A stretch of 64,000 bases of DNA from Ascaphus truei (Eukaryota; Chordata; Amphibia; Anura; Ascaphidae). Location of the stretch: the NCBI GenBank assembly GCA_036426205.1, contig CM071567.1, positions 292,964,847-293,028,846 of the forward strand, given 5' to 3'. Within the stretch, counting starts at the first letter, position 1, and every line of letters starts with the position of its first letter. A program made the translations under genes and the position numbers. The notes under the pieces are model-generated. The model had not been told where the DNA came from. It was given only the letters and a program-made list of their open reading frames with translations, and searched no databases. Shown one piece after another: positions 33,154 through 44,800 of this stretch.

Positions 33154-34822
33154 ATGACCAATGATGTGAGCGTCAATGAAATGCTAGGTGTGACCACTCT
33201 GTGGGGACAGGCCCGCATACAGGGGAAAATGTTGTGTTGCGATACTAAGACTGCATATATATTGTGTATGTGTGATGAAGATATTGATCCTGCTAAAATG
33301 CCTAGCAGTATTGCAGGAAGGGACCATGAGATGTCGGATATCACTGTTGGTTGTAATCCTGCGGCTGACCCTTGCAATGTTGTAAATCATACTATCGTAG
33401 ACAAGGTCCGGAAGTTCCTAGCTAAACAAGCATGCGCATTGGAGGAATTCCGTAATGAGATGTACCCTGAGTTACCTCCTTCCTCTACTGGAGATGCCCA
33501 TGCTTCCCACAAGGCAAACATCACTGCCATGAGACAGTTAGTAGTGAAGTCCCTGCAATCCCAATGGATTGCAGATCTTCGCAGGTGTTAGATCGACCCT
33601 CTCAAGTGAGGATGATTTTGAAAGTTGGATAGAACATGATACACGGATGGTGCTGGAATGGGGGGGATCAGACCAAGACAAGAAGGTTCCAGATGGTGGA
33701 AAGCCTAAATGGGCCCTGTAACAGGGGAGTTATCCCTGTTCAGGTAATGTGCCTCTAATCCAGCAGTGTGGTGGTTAACTGCTGGTAGTCAATTAACAAA
33801 CACCACATGCCTGATTAGATTGCTTAGAAAAGGCTGTCTTTTGAGACAGGAAGGGAGATTGTCCTTGACTCTCACAACTTGTGAGACTGACATGGGGACA
33901 TTTGTCTTGAGCCCTGCCAGAAGAAACAGCAGAGCTGCTTTCAAGACACAGGGGAAACTTCTAACCTGGAGCCTGATATTTCCTGTGCACGCAAGGGTGC
34001 GGTTCCAAGAGAGCAGAGAAGCTTCCCCTACAGCAGCCCAGAAAACAGATAAGACTTTCCTTTACAATACTTTTTATATCTGTTCATTTCATGCTATATG
34101 TTTGGGGCTGGGAGACATGCTTACCTAAAGGGAGTTGTGGATTGCATAGTATTTCACTAGCAATACTCCCAAGTGAAATGAAGCTTTGTTTACCCCTTGT
34201 TTGGATGGTTTCCTGATGTTAAGGAAACGGGCGCAATAAAAGCCTTATTTAATTTCACCATAACCAGTCTCCCTTGCATACCTCTGTGAGCGTCCGCCTA
34301 CAGGCCCGCATTATCCATAGTAAGAGCCGTCAGAGAGGGAAATTAGGTCAGCACCACTAAGTTGCTAGAAAACACGTTCGGGGGGAATGTATCAGCATGA
34401 AGGAGAAAAACTATCTGAGTTCTTGCATAGACTGAAGATGGCCCTATGTAGGGTATGGAGGAATAAGGGTGTTACCCCAGATTGGGTTGACAAACCTAGT
34501 AGAACAATTAACCTGGGGAGTACCTTTCAGAGATATGATGACCCTTTACCTATGACTGTGAGAGTGAGAGCGAAAAGTGTCTCCCCCCAAATTCTTGGAG
34601 CTGTTATGAGAAATAATGAATGAGGAAGAAGAGATTGGAGCAGTAGATATACGGCTCAAGAGAAGTGATTGGTTAAACCGACAACGGGGTCCTGACTGTA
34701 TCACACTAGGACCACACACAAAGGAAAGCGATGATGAGTCTGATGATGAGGAATACAGAGGAGAAAGGATGTTAGGTCACCTATTCAAGATTATGGACCA
34801 TGAAGAGTGGAATCCTCCATGA
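33154..34822 (+). pseudogene. PNMA-like gag of a Ty3/gypsy retrotransposon, interrupted by a solo LTR
   Basis: The N-terminal part (33154-33600) has the layout of paraneoplastic-antigen/Ma-type Gag proteins: a short N-terminal RNA-recognition-like fold with AYILCMCDEDID. The central capsid part continues through FESWIEHDTRMVLEW to VESLNGPAL, where it stops at 33716; the same coding line resumes after the LTR as PALSIVRAVREGN (34304 on), then TTKLLENTFG and YQHEGEKLSEFLHRLKMAL, a signature of this Gag family. Acidic Glu/Asp-rich sequence follows (to about 34980). Frameshifts occur near 33590, 33690 and in a G run at 34380, and there are stops (for example after REGN). No protease or RT was found downstream. 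Domesticated PNMA genes derive from such Gags, but this copy is dead. Confidence 0.65.
33717..34302 (+). mobile_element. Solo LTR, 586 bp, inserted in the gag, GGCCC target duplication
   Basis: TGTAACAGG...GCCTACA ends, with the 5-bp direct repeat GGCCC at 33712-33716 and 34303-34307. Contains a CAATAAAAGCC polyadenylation signal near 34235. The gag coding line flanks it on both sides, which independently proves insertion. A related copy in opposite orientation is at 62430-63356. Confidence 0.8.
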
Positions 34823-34989
34823 GAGGTCTCCTCAATGCAGCCCGAGGGCCAAAAAGTATAGAGAAAGATATCATCCATGAAATGGATCCAGATGCAGAGG
34901 CATTTACCACTTTGCGCCCCCTAGAGCGGGATAATGAACTTGAAGATGAGTTAGGTGTAGATCGGGCACCACCATAGTGAAGGGCAAGA

Positions 34990-36300
34990 ATGAGTCCCTA
35001 AACAACTAGGAGGAGATGTGGTATGTTTAAACTGTACAGATGTAGCCAGATATATTGTCAAGTATTCCTCCAGGAAACCACAGATGGCAGCTGCCTGACA
35101 ACTGCCTGCTTGCAGATTCCTCATGGCCAGACTAATTGCCCATCAGGATTAACACAACAGGGGTCATTGCTTCTGAATGGGACTCCTGCTACGTTAATCC
35201 TACCGGGCCGCTTTAGTTTGGAAGAGCTGCGCAGTGAGAGCAGACAGAATCAATCTCTCTCTGTGCATCTCAAACTGGCGATCACAATGTTTAAAAAAAA
35301 TAAAAAAATTATTACATATTATTGAAGCAAGGGGTCTCCATAGCTGAACCATATTAATTTCAGTCCCGAGGACCACTTGCATCCCGAGTTACAGGCCCCA
35401 GTATGGATATTGGTATCTCCTGCATGTTTAAATGTCCTTTCAATTTTACAATTAACATAATAACTCTGTACCCGTGGTAATTACTTTCCTAAAAATAAAT
35501 TGATACATCCATTTTGCATCTACTGTGTGTGGCAGCTTATGTCACAACTTTGTTTTTTTTGTTTTTTTCACGTACTCCACCCATAATCTTTCATGGAAAA
35601 CTCATGATATATTTTTAAATGACTTAATATGGACCTATGAGATTTCAATAAGAAGGTGTTCGTTATTGTTGTTGAATGGGTAACAAATTCTCTACTGCTG
35701 GGAACCTCTGTTGACATCATTTGCGACTGGAGGAAATAATTGACGAAAAAAATCTTTCTGTGAAATTGTATCATTTGAGGGAAACCAGAAGTTCTAATGT
35801 CTTTATTCAAGTCAGCACAATAATATGTTTAGAGTTTTCCTTTGTGGCTTTGATATGTCTTGCACATAACTACCACAAGCCTCTGAGTCATATTCTTAGC
35901 ACCGAGCACTTCTGAAACTATTATTTCTGGAGTGCACCTAAATGTTATTTGTAAAGGCACAGAAGACACGTGGGCTCAGAAGTACCAGTTAGGAAGGTCA
36001 AGCGGGGGAGATGGGGAAACATCCATTTTTGAGCTTGCCTTATAAGTACTATGGAAGATGTTCCTACATGCATTGGTTTGAGGTGGATATACAGTATTAA
36101 CATTTTTCCCCCACCGGATGTAATTTATTTCAGTATCTCGGTATACGGTAGTAAATTATTACTTTCATTATTGAATTCACCTTTTTAAAGCTGAAGACCT
36201 GAATTACGTACAGAAGAGCACTTAGGATGCTAGCATTGAAGAGGATATTTTGAAAGAGGATTTTTGGAATAGTAACACAAAGCCTTGATATATATATATA
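34990..36300. other. No gene recognised
   Basis: Continues the retroelement leader-like sequence briefly, then AT-rich unique sequence. No domain found. Confidence 0.4.
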
Positions 36301-36304
36301 TATA

Positions 36305-37640
36305 CAGTTAGGTCCGGAAATAATTGAACACTGATACAAGTTTTGTTATTTCGGCTGTGTACCAAAATAAATTCAAGTTACAGTTAAATAATGAATATGG
36401 GCTTAAAGTGCAGTCTATCAGCTTTAATTTGAGGATATTCACATCCAAATTGGAGGAAGGGTTTAGGAATTACATCTCTTTAATATATAGCCCTCTCTTT
36501 TTCAAGGGAACAAAAGTAATTGGACAATTGAGTCAAAAGCTGTTTTATGGACAGGTGTGGGCTATTCCTTCGTTATTTCAGCATCAATTAAGCAGGTAAA
36601 AGGTCTGGAGTTGATTCCAGGTGTGGCATTCGCAGTTGGAAGCTGTTGCTGTGAACCCACAACTTGCGGTCAAAGGAGCTCTCAATGCAAGTGAAACAGG
36701 GCTTCCTTAGGCTGCAAAAAAAAGAAAATCCATCAGAGAGATAGCAGGAACATTAGGAGTGGCCAAATCAACAGTTTGGTACATTCTGAGAAAAAAAGAA
36801 CGCACTGTGGGCTCTGCAACACAAAAAGGCCTGGATGTCCACGGAAGACAACAGTGGTGGATGATTGTAGGATCCTTTCTATTTTAAAGAAAAAACCCTT
36901 TACAACATCCAGCCAAGTGAAGAGCACTCTCCAGGAGGTAGGCTTATCATTATCCAAGTTTACCATAAAAAGAAGACTTCACTAGAGCAAATACAGAGGG
37001 TTCACCACAAGGTGAAAACCATTCATAAACATCAAGAATAGAAAGGCCAGATTAGACTTTGCCAAACAATATCTAAAAAAGCCAGCCCAGTTTTGGAACA
37101 GCATTCTTTGGACAGATGAAACTAAGATCAACCTGTACCAGAATGATGGGAAGAAAAAAGTTTGGAGAAGGCTTGGAACGGCTCATGATCCGAAGCTTAC
37201 CACATCATCTGTAAAACACAGTGGAGGCAGTGTGATGGCATGGCCATGCATGGCTTACAATGGCACTGGGTCACTAGTGTTTATTGATGATGATGTGAGA
37301 GAAGACAGATGAAGCCGGATGAATTCTGAAGTGTATAGGGATATATTGTCTGCTCAGATTCAGCCAAATTCAGCGAAGTTGATTGGACGGCGCTACACTT
37401 TACAGATGGACAATGACACAAAACATACTGCAAAAGCAACCCAGGAGTTTTTTAAGGCAAAGAAGTGGAATATTCTGCAATGGCCGAGTCAATCACCTGA
37501 TCTCAACCCGATCGAGCATGCATTTCACGTGCTGAAGACAAAACTTAAGGCAGAAAGACCCACGAACAAACAACAACTGAAGACAGCTGCAGTAAAGAAA
37601 AAGGTGAACAAAAGAAAAGTGCGCAACAACAATGTATAAA
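36305..37640 (+). pseudogene. Tc1 transposon with decayed DD34E transposase, 3' end missing
   Basis: The left terminal repeat starts CAGTTAGGTCCGGAAATAAT after a TA. The transposase (about 36690-37590) is readable across several frames: an HTH region (RKTTVVDDCRILSI), then FWNSILWTDETKI (first Asp), GGSVMAWPCM, LQMDNDTKHTAKAT (second Asp) and WPSQSPDLNPIEHAF (Glu), with 34 residues between the second Asp and Glu, the standard Tc1 spacing. It has stop codons (for example after KRRLH and EDR) and loses similarity after QLKTAAVK, so the C-terminus and right terminal repeat are gone. The 3' end of the same family is present elsewhere, at 62617-62985. Confidence 0.85.
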
Positions 37641-38223
37641 TAACGTGATAATTGTGATACAGTTAAATAGGTGACCTTGTGTATAGTATGAAATATATGA
37701 AGCGTCTGCAGCTGTGACACCAGGGATGGCTCTGGTCCCCCCTAAATGCACACAAAAAAACAAGATACACAGCGCACAACGCTCATAGTGCATTAAATGA
37801 TATCTTTAGTAACAGACAGGGAGTTAACCAGACTTTCACATACACACAGAAATGTAAGCGGGGAAAAAACATTTCTTTTTGCAGGTGTGTGTTTTTACTG
37901 ATATGCCTGGCTAAGAAATATTTTCACACAGTGGTCTTTGTTAGTTTTCAAAAAAACACTATGTGAACGCATTCAAAGTCTAGGGATGTTTTTCACAAAC
38001 GAGATAAAAGAAGGAGAAATGTTTCTCCCACAGTCCCATATCACGAACCACAACTGTTAACCCAATTAGACAAACAAATCCAATTGGCGTTTGAAATAAG
38101 GAGTCAAAGTAGTTAGTTTTGTTGACCTTGACAAGGAAAAACAGGAGTTTGTTAGCCATTCAGCACATTCATTTTGATGAGCAAATAACACAGACCTGCA
38201 CACAGCTTTTGTGCTACTCAGAC

Positions 38224-38892
38224 ATGGCTGATGAATTCGTTAACAATATTAATCCCCCTTTAGGGTATAAGTACATGATCTGTGAAGCCATCTTGAACAG
38301 TCGCGGACAGAAAGCAAGCACACGCCAAATCGATGATTTCATTCGAGCAAAATATCCTTATTACCAAGACCGTAAGCATGCACGGAATTTTAATTCCTCA
38401 ATAAGATTCACTTTATCAAGTAATGACTTTTTTGAACGTGACCAGGATAAGCTACAACACACCTATGGTTTCTGGAAGATTGCCCCGGAAAAACAATTTC
38501 TCCTGAAAGACGGCACTTATATTGTCGTGAAAGGCATATTTATTCCTAATGGCAATAGCAATGTATCCGCTACTACTGATCCGTTTGAATCGATACGTGC
38601 TGCAATATCTGCAGCCTCCATTCCTGAAACCCACATTGTACAAGAACAAAAGTACTATGATTATGTACCAAGCCTTTCAGCTGAAAATGCATTGGAATGG
38701 GAACCCGAAGAAATGAACCTACCTCCCGACCAATTATTTGAAGAAAGCAGTGGCGATTCCTATGAGCGCATCCTGGAGGAGATATGTGTCATACTGGATT
38801 CAGCGGTTGGGTTAAGCGTGGATGAAAATGCCTTGCATTTCTGGAGCGACCAGTTGCAGCCAGGCGAAGAGTTAATTCTAGAAGAATGGTAA
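38224..38892 (+). CDS. Intronless divergent forkhead (winged-helix) protein
   Basis: Intact 222-codon frame from ATG at 38224 (GACATGG context); the frame is open upstream to 38119, so a longer N-terminus is possible. Residues about 8-88 match a forkhead domain: PPLGYKYMICEAILNS (helix 1), TRQIDDFIRAKYPYYQ (helix 2), NSSIRFTLSSNDFF (recognition helix 3) and TYGFWKIAPE (final strand). The recognition helix keeps Ser-Ile-Arg but has Phe and Thr where nearly all FOX proteins have His and Asn (consensus NSIRHNLS), so DNA contacts should differ. The wing is short. The C-terminal half is acidic (EWEPEEMNLPPDQLF, EEICVILDS, PGEELILEEW) and could be an activation region. The LSSN stretch recalls FOXH1, but a subfamily cannot be assigned. 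It could be a host gene, a retrogene or a transposon passenger; no poly-A tail or target duplication is evident. Confidence 0.65.
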   Translation: MADEFVNNINPPLGYKYMICEAILNSRGQKASTRQIDDFIRAKYPYYQDRKHARNFNSSIRFTLSSNDFFERDQDKLQHTYGFWKIAPEKQFLLKDGTYIVVKGIFIPNGNSNVSATTDPFESIRAAISAASIPETHIVQEQKYYDYVPSLSAENALEWEPEEMNLPPDQLFEESSGDSYERILEEICVILDSAVGLSVDENALHFWSDQLQPGEELILEEW

Positions 38893-40250
38893 ATATAACA
38901 ATCGTTATGCGTTGACTCTGCGTTTAAATTTTTTTTTTTTTTGTAACCACCATTTTCACTTTCAATGCGTGGATACAGCGTAACATTGCAGACTGCATAA
39001 CATGTAGCGATCACAAACAAATTGTTTCCTAATACAATATAGTAGAACCTGAAAGAGTAGTACACATTGCTGACGGAATAAATATACGTACTTTCCTATC
39101 CCTTTAAACATATTAGCAACATTTTTCCATTACTCTAACACATACCTGTTTTGTTATCATGCAACATCTACAACATTGAAAACCGGGTCCACCACGTATG
39201 ACGTGGGACCCTTGTCATGGGCCAAGGCGTCCTTAAAAAGGATTACTGATGTAAGTCCCGCCCCCAAGCGACGTGCGCGCCTCAAAGCCTATTGGCTGTC
39301 ATGTTTTGTTATAGTAACGGTAACTGCAGTGTGTGATGCGTGCGGCTCAGTGTTTGTAGGCGTACCCTGGGTGTTAGCCGAATGTTAATTGAGTGGGAGG
39401 AGTGTTAGCGTGCGTTTCACGCTGGCTTAACATGACGTCACACGTATTGCATTTGCGCATTGTGTTATCGGCCGTGCTTTCTGTTCAAACACGTCTGTTT
39501 AAAAAGAATACAGATGTACTCGTTTAGAACGAATGTAGTTTCGTCTTCATTGTATTTGAAATAAAGATGTTATGTTTACTGGTATTTTCAACATGTATTG
39601 AACGCACAACGTACGCTTTGTTTTGCGCATGCGCTAACAGTTAGTGGAGCCAAGCGTGAAGTGCGTGCGCACACAAAGATGTGCGCGCACATCTTTCAGT
39701 ATACAGGCAACGTTCACTTCTTATACATAGTTATGCCTGCTACAAATTTAAAGAAACATTACATACTGATGAACAGTTTTACTTCTAACATATAAGTGAC
39801 TGACGTGTGTATCTACACAATCATATAGAGCTGCGTAACGCGTTGTCACGGATGCATATCTAGTAAGGTGCCATCTTTGACCATCATGTGTTTGCTGTAT
39901 TTCAGAGATGTCGGGGAAGATACAATCGGATCAATGTATGATTTCAGAAGAGTCTACCTTTATATGAGATGATTGTGAGGAGGAGCCACCGACTACTATA
40001 CTACATATGGAACTAATTTTATATTGCTTGCAGCGCTTATTAACAAACAATTAAAAATGTGATACCCTTATGCCTATATTGCATAAGCACTTAATTAACA
40101 TAATGATGTTGCAAAAGAGTGCCTCATGAATTTTTATTGAGTGTTCTTTAATGACTACTAACATTTTATGACATGGTGTGTTTTATATATAACAACCATT
40201 CCCACTCTGCTAACACATTTGTGTATTCTAATATGTAATGGAACGTATGA
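38893..40250. other. Intergenic; CpG-containing stretch 39180-39480
   Basis: No gene recognised. 39180-39480 is richer in CpG than its surroundings, with CACGTATGACGTGGG, CCCGCCCCC, ATTGGCTG (a CCAAT-box-like element on the reverse strand) and TGACGTCA (CRE-like, about 39433), so it could be a promoter region. No associated transcript unit is evident. Confidence 0.35.
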
Positions 40251-40254
40251 CTGT

Positions 40255-40520
40255 CGAAACTATGTAACAATAATAATAATAATATGAGCATGTTCATGTA
40301 TAGGGCTGCTAGTTGTACGCAGCGATTTACAGACACATGTTTCAGCCTGAGGTCCCTGGCCCGTGGAACGTACAAATGTTTTTTTGCCGCATGAGGCACA
40401 GGGAGATAAAGTGACTTGGCCAAGGTCACAAGGAGCCCACACCGGGAATTGAACCAGACTCCCCTGCTTCAAACTATCAGTGCCAGTGTGTGTCTTTACT
40501 CAGTGAGCCACTCCTTCTCC
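40255..40520 (-). mobile_element. MIR-like tRNA-derived SINE
   Basis: Read on the minus strand it starts GGAGTGGCTCACTGAG (A-box-like), then GGTTCAATTCCC (B-box), then TGTGACCTTGGCCAAGTCAC and CCTGTGCCTCA, which is the order and wording of the MIR/CORE-SINE tRNA head plus core. A short (TTA)n tract lies near 40270. Pol III promoter boxes are preserved well enough to recognise but the copy is old. Confidence 0.75.
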
Positions 40521-41715
40521 CAATGTAAAGGACACTTACAACCAAGTAGCCATTTATTTTTAAAATCTCTTGTTACATGGGTATGTAGATAAAATGGTTT
40601 GGGACTGTAGCAAATAATGTTACTGGCCAGATGTTATGGTCCCCTCCAATGCATGATGTTCTGAATATGACATCACCATCATGTTATGAAGTACGTTTCT
40701 GTGTATATTTCATTAACCTAACTAACTATAGTTTACTGTGTTTATTAATCGTTTAGAAATACATAGTATAGTCAATATGATGATATAAGCTACCATAATA
40801 AAGCTGGTGTTATCATTTGTCGGTGTTATACATGGATCCTACACCAATTGATAGAGACACAAACAGTTGTCTTAAAAAGTGTGTCTATGCTAGTGATGAA
40901 TGTGCTCCCGTAAGTAAACAAATAAGTACAGTTATCCCCTTTTCTCCAACCACCTCTATATTACATTAATGGAAATTATAAGGAAACATACATAAAATGT
41001 GATGAAATGTGAGTAATCATTTTGTAATACAATGCACATGAAACCTCAAGAGTAGCTAAATGCATATACATGATACAGAAAGTACATATATGTAACATTT
41101 GTGTTTAAACCAATATGTTGGGTTTTTAGTTCCAATAATTATAGGAAGATTGAGGTAGCCACATCTTATGAGAGATGTCAGCAAATATACATACCATGAT
41201 CAGTCATACTGCAAATATACCTATAATGCAAAGGAACAATATATAAATTGCAAACATTGACATGCCATCTTCAGTACCGTAAAGAACACATCAAAGTGTG
41301 TATTTGGTGTTAAATGTGCAACACCATGTATATTTAATGACATTCAAAATGTAAATCAGCCTGGTGTACACATCATCTGGATGTACATGTTACACTGCAC
41401 CAATAACATTGTATGTAAGCATACTAGAAGCATGAATGATTATGGGCATAATATGTGTTTTGTCTTAGCATAAGGAATAACACAATGCTAAAATATTATT
41501 GCTTTGTTACCCAAGTTGTATTCACATACACACAACTAAAGTACAATTGAAGAGGGATTATATAACCTGTGCAACAATAACATACCGGTGCCACATCCCT
41601 TTGTGCACACAGCAGAGAAAAGAAAGGTGTGCAACCCATATTCATCTGTGTCCTAACAGAAGGTTATATAAAGAAACATTATTGTTAATATAACATAATT
41701 AAACTATAAAAGTAG
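40521..41715. other. No gene recognised
   Basis: AT-rich sequence downstream of the Harbinger transposase, probably part of the same transposon, with repeated ATGTACAT and ATATACAT words. No terminal inverted repeat identified. Confidence 0.35.
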
Positions 41716-41717
41716 TA

Positions 41718-43047
41718 CTAGGAACATATGAGTTTGTACTTACAAGAAAAAAATGAATTGATGAGATTCTGTCGTGTCTGGCCACCACTGGCTGTTTGTT
41801 CATTTTCAGCAGCTACATGGGTGGGATGCTCGTCTACCAAAGCCTCAGCTAGGTCTGACTGTACATTGTGCCTGAGTGCAACATTGTGCAAAATGCAACA
41901 GGCAAGGATAATATCAGACACTTTTTGAGGCTTGTATAGAAGAGCCCCACCAGTTCTGTCCAGACACCTAAACCTGGTCTTGAGTAGGCCAAATGTCCTC
42001 TCTATAACAGATCTTGTAGATATATGGGCTGCATTGTACCTCTCCTCTGCTTCAGTTTGAGGGTTTAGCACCGGAGTCAAGAGCCACGGCCTAATTCCGT
42101 ATCCTGAGTCACCTATAATGAATGGAGCACACATAAGCTGACATTAGTGATCAAATTGTACAATGCCAACATTCCTAAATCAAAATGTGTTTTGTGTTAG
42201 AACATGTAAATGTGTACTCACCCAGCAGCCAACCAGGTTCAAAATGACCCTCTTCGAACGCATGGAAGACTGAAGAGTTCCTCAGGATAGAGGAATCGTG
42301 ACTGGAACCAGGGAACTTGGGTACCACATGCATTATCCTCATCGTGGCATCACATACCACCTGTACATTGAGTGAATGGTAGTGCTTACGATTGCGGTAC
42401 ACATGCTCACTCTGACTAGGTGCAATCAAAGCAACATGTGTGCAATCGATTGCACCCAGCACAGATGGTATCCCTGCTATATTATAAAAGCCAGTCCTGA
42501 CTTCCAGCCACTCTGTTGCCTCTGTAGGAAAATGAATATAATTCCTAGCGCGTCTATTGAGTGCATAGAGAAACTGGGTCAAGGCCCGCGAGAATGTAGA
42601 TTGCGAGACCCCGCCCACTATGCCCACAGTTGTCTGGTATGACGCGGAAGCAAGATAATGTAATGAGCACAGCATTTTAACAAGCCCAGGGACTGCACGA
42701 CCTCTGGCTGTGAAAAAATCTAAATCCCCCCTTATCTCCTCATAAAGAGATAAGATTGCTGCTGAACTCAAACGATAGCGACTTACAATCTCCTCCTCAC
42801 TCATCCCATCTAACAGGGTTCTCTCCCTGTACAGACGCGGACGAGGCACAAGTTGTCTCCTCTGTCTTCTCCTCTGATCTCCTGTCCCTCTACCTGTCCC
42901 TCGGCCTGTCCCTCTCCCTGTCCCTGTCGTATCCGCGTCACTGTCACTGTCCCTCGGTGTGTCCCTACCTTGCCCTATATCATTCTCTTGATCAGCAAGC
43001 ATGTCATAGAAAAGAATGTTCCTGCGTCTCCTAAACATTCGCAACAT
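41718..43047 (-). CDS. PIF/Harbinger transposase, two exons, intact
   Basis: Exon 1 43047-42222, a 109-bp intron (GTGAGT...TTATAG), exon 2 42112-41718; the junction rebuilds ...GWLLG then DSGYGI without loss, giving about 406 residues, close to HARBI1-like proteins. N-terminus: basic, then a GTGR repeat (four copies, about residue 42-56) from a TCCCTG microsatellite. HTH: RLSSAAILSLYEEI. DDE nuclease (DDE_Tnp_4 family): GAIDCTHV (first Asp), GDSGYGI at the splice junction (second Asp), RSVIERTFGLLKTRF (Glu). No stop or frameshift seen. A second donor-like GTAAGT near 41740 (FFSC|K) suggests an alternative or additional 3' exon. Harbinger transposases need a Myb/SANT-like partner; one is on the same strand 4.9 kb away. 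Terminal repeats were not found, so mobility is unproven. Confidence 0.85.
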
Positions 43048-43049
43048 TT

Positions 43050-44600
43050 TGAAATGAGTAGCTGTGAATGAGCAGGTAATGTGCGTCCTTTAAATAGGTA
43101 TGTGATGATGTCAGGTGACATAGTAAAATGCAAGGTGTTACATTAACATAATAAAGTACTTCTGTGGCAAGCTGTGTGCACTTGTTGTTCTAAGTATTTG
43201 TTGTGTGTATTCTGCAGGGAATGATGATATTTGGCAATGATGTGACGTGAAGCTTTGTACAAAGATTGCTTGCAAATAAATAGTTGCATGTGCAATGCAT
43301 GTAACACTTGTGAACGCAAGAGTCAGTCATGTAATGAGACAAAAAGGCTGAGATTGACGTGGGAAAAGTTTTGTGTAACATGTGTAATTAGCCATGTTAT
43401 TGTGACATGTTGGCAACAATGAATAGTCGTGTGCATATGCATGCATTTGTGTAAGGAGGATAGTTGCTATAGAATGAGTTTACAAGGTGTCCCAATGATG
43501 AATTACTGTACATGTGTGTATAAGTTAGGTTGAAGTGCTTGTAATGCAACGGTTACAATGTAAACATGCAATGTGATTGAGCGTCCAATAAGTGACGTCA
43601 TGAAAATAGGGAGGACCCAAACGTAGATGTAAACATGAGAATTTAGATGTACATGAAGGTTTAAAGATGCGTGACACATTACAAGCATTGTGTAATGTAA
43701 AGGAACATGAATATACGGTGTATGTGTGACATGTGTGACATCATGTAAATAATTGTCGCTGAGTTGAGTAAAATGTGTGATATGATGTGAGGTTCTCGTT
43801 TAAGAGTGTAGTATAGTATTTTCCCTTGCCACATCATCACATGATGAGTAATGTGACCCGCAAATGCTGAAAACATGTAAAAGTCGAATGTTATGCAAAT
43901 AAGACACATCAGCTGTGACACAATGCAGGGAATGCCCCCACACTGTAATGCAAATCGCCCCTTGTATTGTGAGCAATGAAACGTAAACAGTACTATACTG
44001 TTATACGTCCCCGCTCCATTGACTTCCATTGATGTACAGAAGATTTTTTTTTTCTAAGTGCCGTTCCGGCAGCCTTAGCGATCGTTCTCCCGTCCAAAAT
44101 GCCAACTTTAGTTGGCGGGAGAAATCGGCCATAACATCTCAATTTCGTAGTGCCGATCAGCCCCGATAAGCTGTTTTTTTTTGTTGAATCCAGCCGATTT
44201 AAAAAAGTGGCGATCAGTGTCGAAAACAGGCTTATCGGCAGGCGACTGGCCATAACCAAATTATCGGCTCCGAAACCTGGCGATATGAAGCACTTATCGG
44301 CGCTTACTGAATCTCAAACCCAATTTTGGCTATAAAATGGCCATATTTCCCTTATCAACGCTTACTGCATGAGGCCCTTAATGTGGACATGGGTTTTCTC
44401 ACACCCTACCAAAATTGTCTGTAATTATCCTGCTTGCCTCCACTCTTATCCACACTTTCTCTCCCCCCCCCCAGAATCCCTTCCCCTCCCCACCTTTCTT
44501 TGACACTGTCCCCTAGCTTCAAACACTTAACACCCTACCTTATCTACAGTAAATATCTGTTTTTTTTTTTCCCTCTCTCCACACTGTTTTAGCCATAGAT
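43050..44600. other. No gene; one-ended MITE remnant at about 44040-44354
   Basis: 43050-43990 is AT-rich with repeated CATGTG and TGTAATG words, upstream of the Harbinger transposase. At 44340-44354 a terminus CTGCATGAGGCCC followed by TTA resembles the ends of the MITEs at 46876 and 56357, and nearby are GGCGATATGAAGCAC and CCGATAAG words, but the matching left end was not found, so it is probably truncated. Confidence 0.4.
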
Positions 44601-44609
44601 TCCTTTGTA

Positions 44610-44764
44610 TATCAGTATTTCTTGACCTGAAGAAGAGAGGAGAACTCTCGAAAGCTTGTCCTATGACATAAATTTTTAGTCCAATAAAAAAGGTATCACC
44701 GAATACTGAAGAACTCATTTATTCTGCACTATCGCAACTGGACTAACACGGCTATTTTCTGCTT

Positions 44765-44770
<6 letters not shown>
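44610..44770 (+). repeat. Hammerhead-like retroelement tail
   Basis: CCTGAAGAAGAGAGGAGAAC followed by TCTCGAAAGC: it matches a hammerhead core with CUGAAGA, a GAGAG/CUCUC stem and GAAA, then GUC at about 44655, then CCAATAAAAAAGGTATCACC and ACTGGACTAACACGGCTA. This pattern (hammerhead-like hairpin, polyadenylation-like CCAATAAA, AACACGGCT tail) is seen in vertebrate retroelement ends. It ends at a TA/TG microsatellite (44766-44800). Confidence 0.4.
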
Positions 44771-44797
<27 letters not shown>

Positions 44798-44800
44798 ATA

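Noticed and set aside
40255..40520. A functional tRNA gene
   Set aside because: A- and B-box-like words exist but no cloverleaf can be drawn; the MIR-type core follows, so it is a SINE.
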